Shown one piece after another: positions 51,801-64,000 of a DNA stretch of 64,000 bases. The stretch is taken from NCBI GenBank assembly GCA_027574665.1, contig CM050648.1:41325700-41389699 (forward strand). The letters run 5' to 3'. This DNA is from Rhynochetos jubatus. Taxonomy: Eukaryota > Chordata > Aves > Eurypygiformes > Rhynochetidae. Position 1 is the first letter of the stretch; each line of letters starts with the position of its first letter. The position numbers and the translations under genes are program-made. The notes under the pieces are model-generated. The model was not told the origin of the DNA, made no database searches, and was given only the letters and a program-made list of their open reading frames with translations.

Positions 51801-53261
51801 GCCTTATTACAATAAACATTAGAGACCCACAAAATAGGGAAGGGAAGTTGAAATTAAGGCAAAAGAAGAGACCCTTTGTAACAGCTTCTGGTGATTTCTC
51901 TAGCAGCTAAAGTCAGTCAATTAAGCTCCAAAAAATGGCATCACTAAAGTAACTAAGAATCACTTATTCAGGGATACCAATATACATGTGCCAACGAGAT
52001 TCATAGCTTGGAGGTCTTGAAAATGGTTTAAGACTTGGACAGTCCTGGAGTTTGCCATTTATAAGCGCAGTCTACTCTCTGCATCTTTATCAATGATCCA
52101 GGGGATATATCAGCATACACTATCAAAGAATTATGACCAAAATATAAATGAGTCTGGGTATAACACCCTGAAGTAAACCAAATTCTGAACTGTCCTTTTT
52201 TTGAGACTGCAATTTAGCTTTATTCATTTTTCATAGTCCCCATGAAAGCATAACCGCTTTGTAGTTCATGAGATGCAAGCTAAGTAATTGGTTTGACTTT
52301 AGGACAGACATTATAAGCAACCATATGCTATCACCATCATTGCCTGCTATTTGGTAGAAGTCTTAAGACAAGACATTCATGAAAATATACATGAGTAATT
52401 ATATGCAGCTGAAGAGGAAATCACATACATTACACTACCCTGTCTGCATTCTCACAGCAAACTTTCAAAAAAATTAGCAGCACTTAATGGGTAGAGCTAG
52501 AACCCTACTAAGCATCAGAAAAGCATGGAATTAAAAGCATGAACTATGCATAAGAGATTTTAGACCTGACAAGGGAGACACTTCTCTCGGGCTTTTAATA
52601 GTGACATTATCATTTTAAGAGAGATACTCTGGAACGCATGGACACTTTCAAAAGTCTTTGCAACATCAAAGCTAGACAAAAGTTACTTAATGCCTTCAAC
52701 AGATTTGGACTCATGATTGTTGCATATCCAGTCACAGCAGAGAAGTAGGATTTTTACGCAAATTATAAAACAAATTTGCTGTAGCCTCTCATCTTCCCAT
52801 ATCCACATAAGACAAGCTGTGCAAGAGACATCCTGGTGCTGAAGCACCACAAGAGATGTGTTAGTTTGCCCTTGGGTAAGACCAAGGGACAATGACCTAC
52901 ATTCAAAACAGTGAAAGTGACACACAACCCCGTTAAATGATCAGATCAAGACACAGATGCTGAAGTAAAACTTGCCTAAGTGATTTTGCCAGGGAACGAT
53001 GCCAGGAAACTGCAAGAGCGGTTCTCTGAAGCACCTGAAGACTAAAAGGCACTATAGCACTTTCGTCGGAACTGTGGGAAGTCCGGGAAGTATGAAAGTG
53101 CCAGATGGTGAACTGAATACTGAGCCATGCACACATTTTGGAGGAGTTTCAGATCTTGCTCACTGCCCAGCACAACAAGAACCACATTTACAATATAAGC
53201 TTGAGAACTAGAATAAGTATAAATAATTAATAAGGAGACACTGAAGACACAGAGAGGACAA

Positions 53262-53277
53262 AAAAAAAAAAAAAAAC
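53262..53277. repeat. Poly(A) run
   Basis: About 16 A residues are followed by CACCCC and AACCC. This is simple sequence with no recognisable retroposed body upstream. Confidence 0.85.
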
Positions 53278-56200
53278 ACCCCAACCCACAGTTATGCACT
53301 TCAGAAGAAATAAACAGTTGGCAAGAGCAATCAGCTGAGGGAAAGTCATCGATTTATCATTTCATTAGGCATGACTGAAATACAGATGGACATTACAGCA
53401 TGTGAAGGAAATTGTTCTCAGGTCTGAAAGACTCTCTGCCCCACACTTCTACATGCAACTTTCCAGGTAAAGATTTTTCATCAACAAGTTATTAAAACCC
53501 TAAAGTAGTAAGAACTTTGTTTAATCTATATTCACTTGAGGACAGCCACTTGCTTTCCCTGCATCACATCCAGACCACACAATTCTTTCAGTACTGCAAA
53601 GTTCAGTATAACCAGGAAGACTAACCTGGTTCCTGGTTATTCAACTGTAATTGTTTCTCTTCGAACGTTTCACAGCTGGAGGAAGAAAGGATGCAGACAG
53701 ATAAACTCAGTTTTGGACTTTTTAATCAGTCAGCAGATGAAATGTTAGTAATAAGAGACATGAAACAGATATTGCCCATGATAGGAAATAGTAATCCTAC
53801 AGCTGGGCTTCAGAAAAACCCCACAGTCCACTTTGGTGGGAATAAGAAGATATGCAAAGCTTTGACTTGGGCTCAGGCTACAAGGTCAAACAAAGAGGCC
53901 ATAAATCAGAGATTATTACTAAAAGTTTCCAAAGGATTTATTAAACATACAAACACTGAAAATAAGCCAGGTACAAGAGCAATATACAGCAGCATACAGA
54001 CCTCAGCCAGGCACAGATGTGCTGCCGGCTGCAGTGGTCAGTCCTACTCCCTGTCACCAGCCAAGCTTGGGGGACCTGGCTCCACTCTTTTGGCTCTCAC
54101 ACCCAAGTTTCATCCACATCAGACCTAAGGCAGTGGAGCTCCCTGGAACCCCAGGAGCCTGCACTACTGACCAAGCTGGAGACTCGGGAAGACTCAGGTC
54201 AACACACCTCAGAGCAGACACACTACAAGCTTTTCCTAGAAACTGCATGACTGTTGTTTATCAAATATACCTAATACTGGACAAAAGGCTACAAGCAGTT
54301 TAATGCCTCCCTTCCTGACCTGTTCCAATACTTCGCTATCATCCCTGACAGGAACAGTAAAACTATCACAACTAGCAGGAAAAAAAAAAAAGAATGCCGG
54401 ATATAGGATATCAATGATCCAACTTTAATGAGGCAGTGGAAGGAGCCCTTGCATCACACCCAACGACACACAGCACATCTTACCAAATGCCTTCCTTCCT
54501 AGACCACAAGAAGCAGAGCCCACTCGTAGGCTGTAGGCTCAATGTTTTAGGACAACCCACTAAATGCTTATAAAAACAGGAATTAAGCACAGCATGCCAG
54601 CTCTGCAAAGTCTACCTTCATCAGAGTCATTTAATAACAACATTCTTGTGCTGCACACCCCAACTTTGAGAAGTAGAGAAGGAAACAGCTTCATATATTG
54701 ATGCAATTCTAACTTAGAAACAGACTACTTAAGGCAGTTCTGTACAGAAGTAAAAAAAAATATATTACTATTCCATTATTGTTTTCTTTGTTTAAAGCTA
54801 GTTATCAAAATCTGGTTATTGGTTGAAAGATTTTAAATGAAAATACATAATAGTGCTACCCAACATTTCAGTGCAGTGCTACAGCACTTCCACACCCCAG
54901 AGGAAGCAAATCCATGCAACTTCTCTGCTCCAAGTAGTGGGAAGCTGGCAAACACAGGCAAGGGGCAAGCAGCCAAACCAACTACTAATACTAAGGGCAG
55001 TATAAATCAACAGTTTGAATCAGAAGGTTTTACACTTCCTTTCCGAGGACTTAAGCCACTTATTGCTTCTGTTTATAAACATTTATCAGCCTTCACTATG
55101 GTATGGCACAGAAGTGGCAACAGTTGCAGAATAACTCCATCAGTTTGACCTTGATTTGGGACTCTATTTTTGTCACATCAGGAGCAAAGCTTACAAGACT
55201 ATACTCTCACACTGTTTTCACAACTCATAAACCTAAACTTCTGACACTTTATTACTTTTAAATATAAGTATCAATCAGGACTTTCCCCCACAGTCGCATC
55301 GTACCACCAGATGCAGCACGAAAAGCCACTGATAGCTGACAGGGCTTTTCCACGGGTTACCATGTGCACAGATATTCTTTTATAACCCTTATCATTTAAC
55401 AGCATTGAGGTCAGGGAAGAAGGAAAGAGCATATAATATTTTTTTTTAAAAAAGAGCTTTCAAAGTAGGAACAGAATTCATAAAGTAGATAGTTACTTCA
55501 CGGCAGCAGTCAGAAAGGAAGAGAAAGGACACATGGGAGGTTACAACTTGCCAGTTGCATGTCATCAGTCCATAAAGCCAGGTCTTTTTTCTACCCTGAA
55601 GCCAAAGGCCAATTGAGTGCTCATCCTACCCTGTCACTCATTCTGCAACTACCTAGCAATTCTTTTTTTAAATAATAGAGATAGACCACTAACACTTGCA
55701 CTGGTTAATCTTTGCAATTTCAAATGATCCCGCAGCTAAGAAAATACTGCTGCTCATTTGGGTTACAAAGAGAACTCCAAAAATACATATTTTGATATAC
55801 AAAAATGTTGCATGCATTTTTCACTGGAGGCACTCTCATATCCCTAATGACTTCTATTTTGATGATTCCACTAGAGTAATGTCAATATGGCATTCTCCCT
55901 TGTAAAAGTTGATAACATTTGCTGTCTCAGATATGCTGATGTCCCTGCAGAAAATTCTGTGCAAGTTATCTACAGAGATAAGCACCCAAACGAGTATTAA
56001 ACCCCAAACACTGAATTTGAACATTCTGAATTATAAGCTTAAATACGAGGCATCTAAGAAATTGCTTGTGTAACATACAAATGTGAGAATCAAAAGCACG
56101 AAAGAAAAAAGGAACAAACTAATATGAAATCCAACATCTAAAGCGACTTCTACCTTGATCTTTATTGCAGTGCTATGTCTACTGCTACATTTTCATACTG

Positions 56201-57740
56201 TACAAACTATACAACCAAGTTTCCAGTTATTATGTTTGTGTGATAATAAAAGGGGGATAATATTCAGAGATGTGCCTCCCCACACCCTACTGGAAGGTTT
56301 CATATGATGCAATCCTAGACAGAACAAGCCTCAATTTGCTTACCGCTAAATAGGGAATGATTATTTTATTACACTCTAAGGAAAAAGTCATATACCAAAA
56401 GTCACCATTTGGTCACTAACTGTAAAAGTTACAATAAAACGTGTGGGATGTGAACAGAATTTGATAGGTATACTACATTTGACATTTTCCTTTCCTGTGT
56501 TTTATGTTTTTCATGATCTGGAGAAATCTTTGCTCATTTAACATTCAAATAGCCTAACTACACAAGTTAACTTTTTAATCCACCAAGTTTCAAGTGATTT
56601 TCAACATACAAAGTATTGCTGGGAACAAACTATCTTTGTATTGACACTACTGTAGCACTTACACTGTATAGTAATTTATTCAGGATGTTATAATTTAGTC
56701 CTGTGTGGGTGTCAACTGACTTGCTTCAAAGTCTGCTTCACAACTACAGTAGTTATTCAAGAAAAAGCAATTATATTAGTCACACAGGCTGAATACAATG
56801 TCTAAGGCTTCTGCACATCTCACTTTAGGCAGTTAGGACCTGCAGCTTCACACACTGGAAGATTTCCCCTGAAAGCGATAAATATGATGTGTCTTATCTT
56901 TTGTCAGCACAAAACAAAGTTTTGAAGGGCAGATACGTATCGTCATCAAGTCCTATAGCAGCAAATGGTCTGGCTTTCAGGTCGTCCTACATACTTTTCT
57001 GTTACTCTTGCCCAAGATACCTTGTGTATCAATCAGGAGTCATGAACACAAACTTTTTAGCTTAAAATTACTATTTCTCCCTCAAGTTTGCACTCCTGGA
57101 CACGGTGTTAGACATGGAAATAAAGACTAGTTCTCTAAACCTTCACACTTGAAGGAACTACTCCAGAAACAACTTAAAGATGCCAACACAGATGGCATCT
57201 AGCTTACTTAACCTAATTTTTTTGTCAAGTAACAGCAGTCATAGCTTATAAAGAGCATATTTCAGAGAAGCCTCTTATCTTGACTTAAAGAACTTGCAAA
57301 TTGTTGGAAAATTCATTACAACCCCTGTGTAAGTTGTTCCATGATTAATTATCCTAATCTAACTACCTTTGCTTTTGGTTCTAGGGTGACACAGAAGCTT
57401 AAGGGAAAATTAAAGGCTTCGTAACAACTGTTTTTCCTAAGTTTGTTTAAATCCCTAATACAGTAGATTACTGTGGCTGAAAGAGTCAAGAATTTCCCTA
57501 TTCTTCTAGTTTACATATTTAAGAGCACTTTTCCCAATTTACATAGTCAAGTTAACACCAGGCCAAGGCACAGGTGTTGTGGAGCTAAATGACTGCTGAG
57601 GAAGAGGAGCAGGAAGGAGACAAGGCCAAGGGAGAGATTTCATGGTTTAGTATCTCCCAATGAATTAAAACAAGAGTTGGCAAGCTTTCGAATTTATCTT
57701 GCTGACATGGATGTTCTCACAGAAAAAAAAATTTTAAAAA

Positions 57741-58075
57741 ATCATAGAATGGTTTGGGTTGGAAGGGACCTTAAAGACCATCCAGTTCCAACCCCCCTGC
57801 CATGGGCAGGGACACCCTCCACTAGACCAGGTTGCTCAAAGCCTCATCCAGCCTGGCCTTGAACACTTCCAGGGATGGGGCATCCACAGCTTCTCTGGGC
57901 AACTCTTCCAGTGCCTCACCACCTTTCTCCAGGAAGAATTTTCTCCTGATATCTAATCTAAACCTACCCACTTTCAATTTAAACCTGTTACCCCTGTTGC
58001 TACAGGCCCTTGTAAAAATACCTCCCCCCCCAGCTTCCTTGTAGGCCCCCTTCAGGTGCTGCAAGGCTGCTATAA
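57741..58075 (-). mobile_element. CR1 LINE tail, minus strand
   Basis: The plus strand begins ATCATAGAATGGTTTGGGTT, the reverse complement of the CR1 3' terminus. It proceeds through GGAAGGGACCTTAAAGACCA, the ORF2-UTR junction and a C-run to CTTCAGGTGCTGCAAGGCTG. The copy is a short 5'-truncated 3' end of about 335 bases. It is closely similar to the plus-strand copy at 13,649-14,237, including the same pre-UTR wording, so both likely came from related source subfamilies. It has no intact coding sequence. Its truncated 5' end abuts a short AT-rich stretch and then the poly(T) tract that borders the fragment at 58,113. Confidence 0.95.
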
Positions 58076-58112
58076 TATATATTATTATAAAATAATCATG
58101 TCCTGTGGTCAG

Positions 58113-58440
58113 TTTTTTTTTTTTTTTAGCAGCACCATAAGACCCAATTTGAGTGAAATGCGATCCCCTGCAGTCAGGAAGCCAAGGCACTGCAGGAAGG
58201 CCAGGTCCATGATGTGGGGCCCACGCTGGACAGCAGGAACATACAGGAGTAAATGCCAAGGGTCCCTCACCCCAAGCACAGGTCCACACCAAGAAATAGA
58301 CAAAACCATTCCCACATCAGCTCTGAAGCAGACCAAGAGAGCCTGCACCCATCAGCTTTTATGGCGGCAAAAAAACCCACACAAGCGGGAACATGAGCAT
58401 TTTAACGCCCAGACAGAAAGGGAAACCCTCTCATGATGTT
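58113..58440 (-). pseudogene. Possible poly(A)-tailed retroposed fragment
   Basis: Read on the minus strand, GC-richer sequence ends TTATGGTGCTGCT and is followed directly by 15 A residues (the T run at 58,113-58,127). This is the layout of a retroposed transcript or SINE-like fragment. The minus-strand sequence is open for about 79 codons up to the tail, but no AATAAA lies in the last 30 bases, no flanking target-site duplication was found, and the parent is not recognised. The upstream limit is approximate. It may simply be unique sequence beside a homopolymer run. Confidence 0.2.
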
Positions 58441-58449
58441 TGAGGGCAG

Positions 58450-59110
58450 TGGGTTCCTCCCCCACCAGCATTTCCCTGGTCAGGAAGCTTTGTAACCATG
58501 GAGGATAAATTTTATTGAATAAAGCCTTAAGTTATTAATAAGAATGAAATCTCTTGACCTAGATTTTTTTTCCTAGTTTAAAAAAAAAAACACCACACCA
58601 CAATATAAACTGCATCCACACACACCACAGCCTTCCTCTACAAACACTAACATATTATACTCATCTTACACCAGAGCACTTCAAAACAGGTATTTCACAG
58701 TGAAAACAAAAAAGGCTTTTCGTGTCCTTCCTTTACCCAGCTTTGTGTAGTAACATGAATACAGATGATGTTTGATTAAAACAGAAACCTGAGCCCCAGG
58801 TTGAATGTATTTACTTTTCAAAAGCATTTTACAATTTGATTTTCTTCTTGCCTGCTGTGATAATTGATGAAAACTACACAGGGATTAAAATGAGCACAGG
58901 TGTGTGTCTACACAGTTCAAAGAGATTTGATCCCAAATGAAAATAACAATAAAAAAACCCACCCAACAAAAAAGCTTGAATATTTTTTGGAATGGATTTA
59001 ACATAGCCTAAGCAAGTAAGCCTGGATTAAAAGTAGGATTTTTACAGTCCAGACTTCAAGTTACTGAAATTTAAAACTTACATTTCATAATGTAGCAGAA
59101 ACTTTTGCGA
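58450..59110. other. Unique non-coding DNA
   Basis: No gene, RNA or transposon is recognised. A short poly(A) tract lies near 58,580. The sequence is otherwise AT-rich and unremarkable. Confidence 0.6.
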
Positions 59111-59117
59111 GTGATAC

Positions 59118-59189
59118 CTGATTTAAGCTGGTATTAACAGCCCTCCATATCATAAGTCTCAGAGTGAACACAGAGAAAAATAAAGGCAC
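59118..59189 (-). CDS. Candidate 72-base exon, hydrophobic frame (unidentified)
   Basis: On the minus strand a strong acceptor (a T-rich tract ending TCTATATTTCTTCAG) is followed by exactly 24 codons and a fair donor (AATCAG|GTATCA), phase 0 to phase 0. The frame reads VPLFFSVFTLRLMIWRAVNT then SLNQ. The first half could pass for part of a membrane segment, but T-rich DNA produces Phe/Leu-rich frames by chance. It shares strand with the other candidate exons. No family is recognised. A pseudo-exon is at least as likely. Confidence 0.18.
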
Positions 59190-59194
59190 CTGAA

Positions 59195-61410
59195 GAAATA
59201 TAGAGCACTGAAATACCAACAGGCACGTATAACAACAGACACTTGGCACTAAACAAACATTACTTTTAAATTTGTGAGAGGCAAAAGGAAAGCCCATGAG
59301 CTGAGAATATTTTTCTGCCAATATACAAATCTGCACAAAACCCATGCTTATTTTCTTTGCCAAACTTATAGTGCTACAGCTGGATCACAACTTCCTTGCA
59401 CCCGTGAGGTCAGGAACTGTTTGAAAAGAAAGGCATGATACAGCTAATCTTTGTGCCAGCTAATCATACCTAATGTAAAAAACACAAATTTCCCCATTTT
59501 TGTGTCCCAGCCTCCTCTAGCAAAGCTAACTAGCATGTCTGTAATCTCAAATTTGTTTCACTATTTTGTTAAACAGATTTAAAAGACAAATACACACAAA
59601 TGACACAGGATAAAGAATTTACTCTGTGCTCAAGGCTTATTGCTGAGCTTCTGTGAGCATCAGAAAAAAACAGCACTCAATTGTATCGAAAACAAATTAA
59701 TTTGTCTCAAAGGGATATCAACAGAAGACTCTACATTTATGTAGGCATTTTCATACAACAGCTGTTTTCTTGCCTAAACTACCTAAACCACCGTTCCTAC
59801 AGTAACATGTATTCAATCTTCTTTTTGAAGCAGAATCCAGTATATTTTTAGGCCTCTGAATAATAACAGTAGGAGATTACAAATATATGGATCAGAGACA
59901 GAAGAATTCCCTTGCCTCCTTCCCTCCCCCTGTTACAGGGGGGGCAGCTCACGACTCCCTCAATGTGGGACACAAAAGTTAATTAGTGATACCTCCAAAC
60001 AGGCTTAATTTTCATTTAGGCATCTTTTTGAGCAGTGAGAGTGAAGAAACACTGGCAATCATTTTGCAGAAAGACATCATTGAAATTGTCAACAAGTGAA
60101 ATTTCCCAAGCAATAACTACAATTACCTCCAGGCATTTTCCTGTGTGCCTTACCATGAATTTATATTTTTGTAGCATGCACTACAGTGGGTGCTATTACA
60201 AACTTAAATTAACTGCATCTCCATGTTAAAAATTTTATTGACTTACAGGTGTTGAAACCTCTGAAATTTTGACTTCAGATCTTGATTTTCACATCAACCC
60301 TCAGAAGCCTCACCGGCCACCAAGACCATTTTTTTTTTTCAGAGTAAAGAAACTGAAATTAAGACATGAAAACCTTGTAAAAAATTAACACCCTTCCCAC
60401 CCCCAACCATACACTTCTAGTATTTTTTTCTTTAAGCAAAAAGCCATTCTTTGCCATTACTACACAAATCAAAACCATTTCCTAAATGTTTTGAAATTTC
60501 TTAGAACGCCAAGACACTGATCTTCCTATTGTTTAAACCAGCTTGTATGCTAGATATTGTTTCAATGAATGATGACAGATGATTTAAATAGCTCCCTAAA
60601 TACAAAAAAATTGAGGCTAAATAAAAGGAACTGTGTACGTAGAAAACATTCTTTTATCAATTCTTGATCAATTAAACATATTGGTGAACACATTTAGTTG
60701 CACGATTTTGTCTTGGCTAATATTAATTTTAGATGCAGTTCAATTTGTGCACAATCACATTTAAAACTGCAGAGATCATAAAAAGTACAAAAAGCGAGAC
60801 CACTAAAAAAAGTGATCAAATGATTTTTCACATTTCACAAAATTCTGAAGGTCAGTTCCAGCCCTGAGGAAGACAAAAACCGTGGGGTTTTTAGTATAGG
60901 ATATTATTCTGTCCATAAGAAATCTATTTAGTGTAGAGTTAAAAAGAAACAAAAGGTAGAGTAAGGCATTCATTGGAGGAAATTAAGACTTCAGAACCTA
61001 AATAATTTAGATGCTTTGAAATAACTTAAATGTGAAATTGCTGTCATTTAGTTTTAATTAACAGATAACCAATTCCTCTTACTGCAAGAATTTGCATAGC
61101 ATATGGCTAATTACTACCCTGTGAAGAATCTGGGGAGGAAAAAAAAAAAAAGCATAAATCTTTAAATAGTTCATCAATACAATAAAAATCAAAATACCAT
61201 TCTTAGTACTTTTTTTTTTCTTTTGAGCAAGGAAACATATATAAAAACATGCTCTTTAACACACAGCAGTAAGACTGTAAAGTGAATCTGTACAGGAAAC
61301 CCAGGATTAGGGCTGAAACTCTATTCTAATCCTCCTGTCCACAGGGGGAGCGGTCACCAGGCAGCACGTGGTCTGGGCACGCACCTGCACTACACAAGCG
61401 GGATTTAAAA
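59195..61410. other. Unique non-coding DNA
   Basis: AT-rich sequence with no supported gene or recognised transposon. Poly(A)/poly(T) runs occur near 60,330, 61,140 and 61,212. No other structure was seen. Confidence 0.6.
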
Positions 61411-61417
61411 TACTTAC

Positions 61418-61481
61418 AAAAAGATCAAGCTTTGTCTGAGAAAAGTTTCTTTTTGGCTTAGGAAGGGCAGTATCTGCCTTC
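61418..61481 (-). CDS. Candidate 64-base exon with PIP-box-like end
   Basis: On the minus strand a good acceptor (TTATTGTTTGTTTTTGAG) precedes 64 bases that end at a consensus donor, TTTTT|GTAAGT. After one base the frame reads KADTALPKPKRNFSQTKLDL plus F, ending in phase 0. QTKLDLF resembles the PCNA-interacting (PIP) pattern Q-x-x-L-x-x-F, preceded by basic residues as in many PIP motifs. The match lacks the second aromatic within the exon and could be chance. The peptide is convincingly hydrophilic, but the protein is not recognised. It is the most upstream of the candidate minus-strand exons in this window. Confidence 0.25.
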
Positions 61482-61489
61482 CTCAAAAA

Positions 61490-64000
61490 CAAACAATAAC
61501 CACACACGAGCTTCTCAGTGATTTTGGCAGAATGACCTCTGGATGCGAGACGTGTACATGCAACACACGCACACTCAACCCATCATTCCTGGGAATGGAT
61601 GTGACAGTGAGAAAGAAGCTCGAGAAAACAGAAAAAAACCTCTTGTTGGGAACACACTGAACAATTCAAGTTGACACAGAAATACCACACCACTAACTCA
61701 GTGACCTTTGCATTACCTTTCTGTAAATTCCTGAATTAACTGATGAAGCCTATACACTTGGTTAAAGTATTTACATACTAAGGAGGGGAGGAGCAATCCT
61801 TCAAAGACAATGGAATTCCCCTACCAAGGAAATAATTTTAAAAGATAGCATCATTTATCTAGTGCTGCAAGATGACTAGTAAAAGAGCAAGGTTCATCTT
61901 TAAATACCATCTCCTTTTGCCCCACACAATCTTTTCTGATACTTTCACAGCCTCGACATGAAGCGAAGTCACATTAGGTGCTACAGCAGGAAACTTCCAG
62001 CCAGGCTCAGGATCTCAGAATTCCTGTCATCACTAATGGGGAGCCTTTCTGGTGCACCTGGGAGATAAATGAACATCAGTAATTCAGAAGTCCATGGATC
62101 CATTTTGTTTCACGGAAAGAGCGGGCCGCTATTAAAAAGTTCATGGGGAGGGGTTTCTAAATCCTGTGATTACAGGCTTGGCATAGAGTGCCATAAAAAA
62201 GGAGAACCACAGAACGGTATACTTTCCAGTGCAGCAGCTTTAAGTCTCCATTTTCCACTGACGCTGAAACTACTGCTTTCAGTCCTAAGCCATTTTGTCA
62301 TACAAGTTTAAATATCAAAGCAGCAAGGGGCATTTTGCTTTCATTTGGTGCTGCTTCTCTTAAAGCAGAGTAGAATTCTATCGGGCGAGATTTATCCATA
62401 AACTGGGTTCAGCTCCTACCCTATTTGTAGCCAACACCAACAATAAAACCATGATCTAACCCTGAGGAGTGGAAACATTTGCAGGCTATTTTCTGACCCT
62501 TCCCCCTCAAGTATACATGACAAGCCAGTTGCCAGCGTGGCTGGTTTAATACCACTTCATATTTTACCATCAGGTATTTTTCTTGTTGGAAGAGTCAGCT
62601 GCAGTCCACCAGCAGATATCACAGAGCAAGTGAAAACTTATTTGTTCCACACACCATACACGTTTGTTTGAAATGAAGCTACAGGATCCCATTACAAAGT
62701 ATATAAAGAATTTTATGGTGTTCATGATTATTTTAAAGCAGTCAGACATCAGCTGCCATACTTGAGCTATGAAGAAACTGTCACAGGCAAGTTAACAAGC
62801 TCTTAAAAACTGGCACTCGCTGAGCTGATACTAAAAGATACTTGGAGAAATAAAATAGCACTTCAGCTTCCAAACTGAAGATTTTACATAATTAAGCTAT
62901 GCAAATAAGGATAAACAAAAAAAAAAAAGGCAAAAAAAACCCCATCTTTAAAAGATCTGGCTATATCTGCAACCATTTTCCTATTTCGAAAGCCACATCC
63001 TTGACTCTCAGCTTAGTGAAAGGAAAGGCTCAGACTGGTATTTTGCATGTGCTAATTTCTGATTATTATTACAGTGTGCTGTTACTGACAATCAAGTACT
63101 AATACTAATGGTTATTTAAAAGTTCATGGCCATTATATAACTTATGCTGTTAATCAGTTTAATGTATTAAATGATCAACAGCTTTATCCTGCATAAAATC
63201 GAGCCAAAAATGCAATGGAGCATCTTCACTGAAATTCTCAGTTTTCCCTGTGAAATGCAAACTCATTATGTTCTATAAAGAGAATAAAGTCTCTAAAAGA
63301 CGACTAAATTCTTTCTTTCTCAAAGGCAGGCTCTGAAGGGATTGCATAAAAAAAGATTTTTATTCTTGGCTCAAATGCGAACATTGGGGAATCACTACTT
63401 TTGGGCAAGGACTCACCCCCACTTAAAGACAGAAGAATTTATTTTGAAAAGCGGTGTGAAATTTCAGGGGGAAAAAAATACCACACGTATTTTGCACTTC
63501 ACAGCTTTTGGTAGTTCTCCAGATTAGACAAAAATCTCAAAATAACCTCTTCCCCATATAACTGTTTTCTCATAGATGGTGCCAAGTTATCTTATACCAC
63601 CAGCAAGAACTTCTACAAAAAGTAACTACTTCCAGACAAAGCACCTCAGAGGACAGACAATAAGCAAGAAGTAAAAGCATTTGAGGTGGTGTTAGGAGAG
63701 ATACCTGAGAGGGGGATCTGAGGAATACATATCATCGGGCACCCACGAGCCTGTTTAGCACCCTTCAGAAGAGATGGGGGAGCAACACCCTTATCTCGGT
63801 GTTCATGTACAACCTCTGCAAAGCCCAGGGCAGGACATGAGTTTGAGCCCAGCCCCACCTCTAAGGACTACGTTCCTACCATAGCTGACGGTCCTCAGAG
63901 GAGCAACACTTCTCCTTTGGATGCTGACCATGTACTGTAACTGTTTCCCCGGATTCAGTCCAAACCAGCTGCAGAAAGGGAAAGCTCATCTAGATTAGAT
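61490..64000. other. Unique non-coding DNA, right end of window
   Basis: No gene, RNA gene or transposon is recognised. A poly(A) tract lies near 62,920. Short open frames on both strands have no supporting splice signals. Confidence 0.6.

Larger units (their letters stand above)
47260..57740. other. Unique non-coding DNA
   Basis: More than 10 kb without a convincing gene. Minus-strand open stretches near 52,680-53,140 have a fair acceptor but no good donor. A 145-codon plus-strand frame at about 53,691-54,128 has no domain. The 53,930-54,250 part contains an AATAAA on the minus strand and is GC-richer, faintly reminiscent of a decayed LTR but not assignable. Simple tracts include a TG/TA microsatellite at 48,853 and poly(A) runs near 49,640 and 53,262. 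Confidence 0.55.

Noticed and set aside
52683-53136. Minus-strand open stretches after a fair acceptor near 52,900
   Set aside because: No usable donor was found, and the peptide is Cys/Ile-rich in a way AT-rich DNA commonly yields.
53691-54128. 145-codon plus-strand frame
   Set aside because: It has an ordinary composition with no domain or splice support, and it overlaps a segment that may be a decayed repeat.
1-64000. CRISPR arrays, operons, phage or toxin-antitoxin systems
   Set aside because: No regularly spaced direct repeats or gene chains are present. CR1 elements, splice-like signals and CpG depletion identify vertebrate chromosomal DNA.

Overview
This window looks like a stretch of an avian nuclear chromosome. 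The diagnostic evidence is three chicken-repeat-1 (CR1) LINE tails, at 13,649-14,237 (+), 18,171-18,515 (-) and 57,741-58,075 (-), and one bird-type endogenous retrovirus LTR at about 30,226-30,526 (-). The base composition is AT-rich and CpG-poor, with many homopolymer runs and dinucleotide microsatellites and no dense coding. Nothing prokaryotic is present: no operons, no ribosome-binding-site-led gene chains, no CRISPR array. The species cannot be named from this sequence alone.

The window is mostly intronic or intergenic DNA. No complete protein-coding gene is visible, and none of the candidate peptides could be assigned to a family. What can be supported is a set of short open blocks on the minus strand bounded by splice signals. 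The best is a pair, 47,171-47,243 and 46,580-46,710. Both have strong acceptors and donors, both are GC/CpG-richer than their surroundings, and their codon phases join. Weaker blocks lie at 61,418-61,481, 59,118-59,189, 41,748-41,926, 15,945-16,081, 5,399-5,622, 4,963-5,071 and 3,032-3,140. They might be exons of one or more minus-strand genes or lncRNAs. Pseudo-exons are common in introns, and I searched the minus strand more carefully than the plus, so confidence is kept low.

Layout. 1-3.0 kb is unique DNA with a small CpG cluster. 3.0-5.7 kb holds a GC-richer patch with three candidate exons. 5.7-13.6 kb is AT-rich DNA with microsatellites and a palindromic RFX-type X-box. 13.6-18.5 kb holds two CR1 copies and a candidate exon. 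18.5-24.3 kb is featureless apart from a perfect 11-bp hairpin. 24.3-25.45 kb is the most regulatory-looking part: a small ATG open frame with a signal-peptide-like start, then an AT-rich homeobox/MEF2-motif block, then a roughly 180-bp CpG-dense island. 25.5-30 kb is unique DNA. 30.08-30.65 kb is an LTR flanked by diverged copies of the same 124-149-bp sequence. 30.7-46.5 kb is unique DNA with a pyrimidine-rich 213-codon open frame. 46.5-47.3 kb holds the best exon pair. 47.3-57.7 kb is unique. 57.7-58.45 kb is a CR1 next to a possible poly(A)-tailed retroposed fragment. 58.5-64 kb is unique with two small candidate exons.

No system of cooperating genes can be read here. The points most worth a second look are the 24.3-25.45 kb regulatory block, the X-box at 7,763, the 46.6-47.2 kb exon pair and the repeat-LTR-repeat structure at 30 kb.
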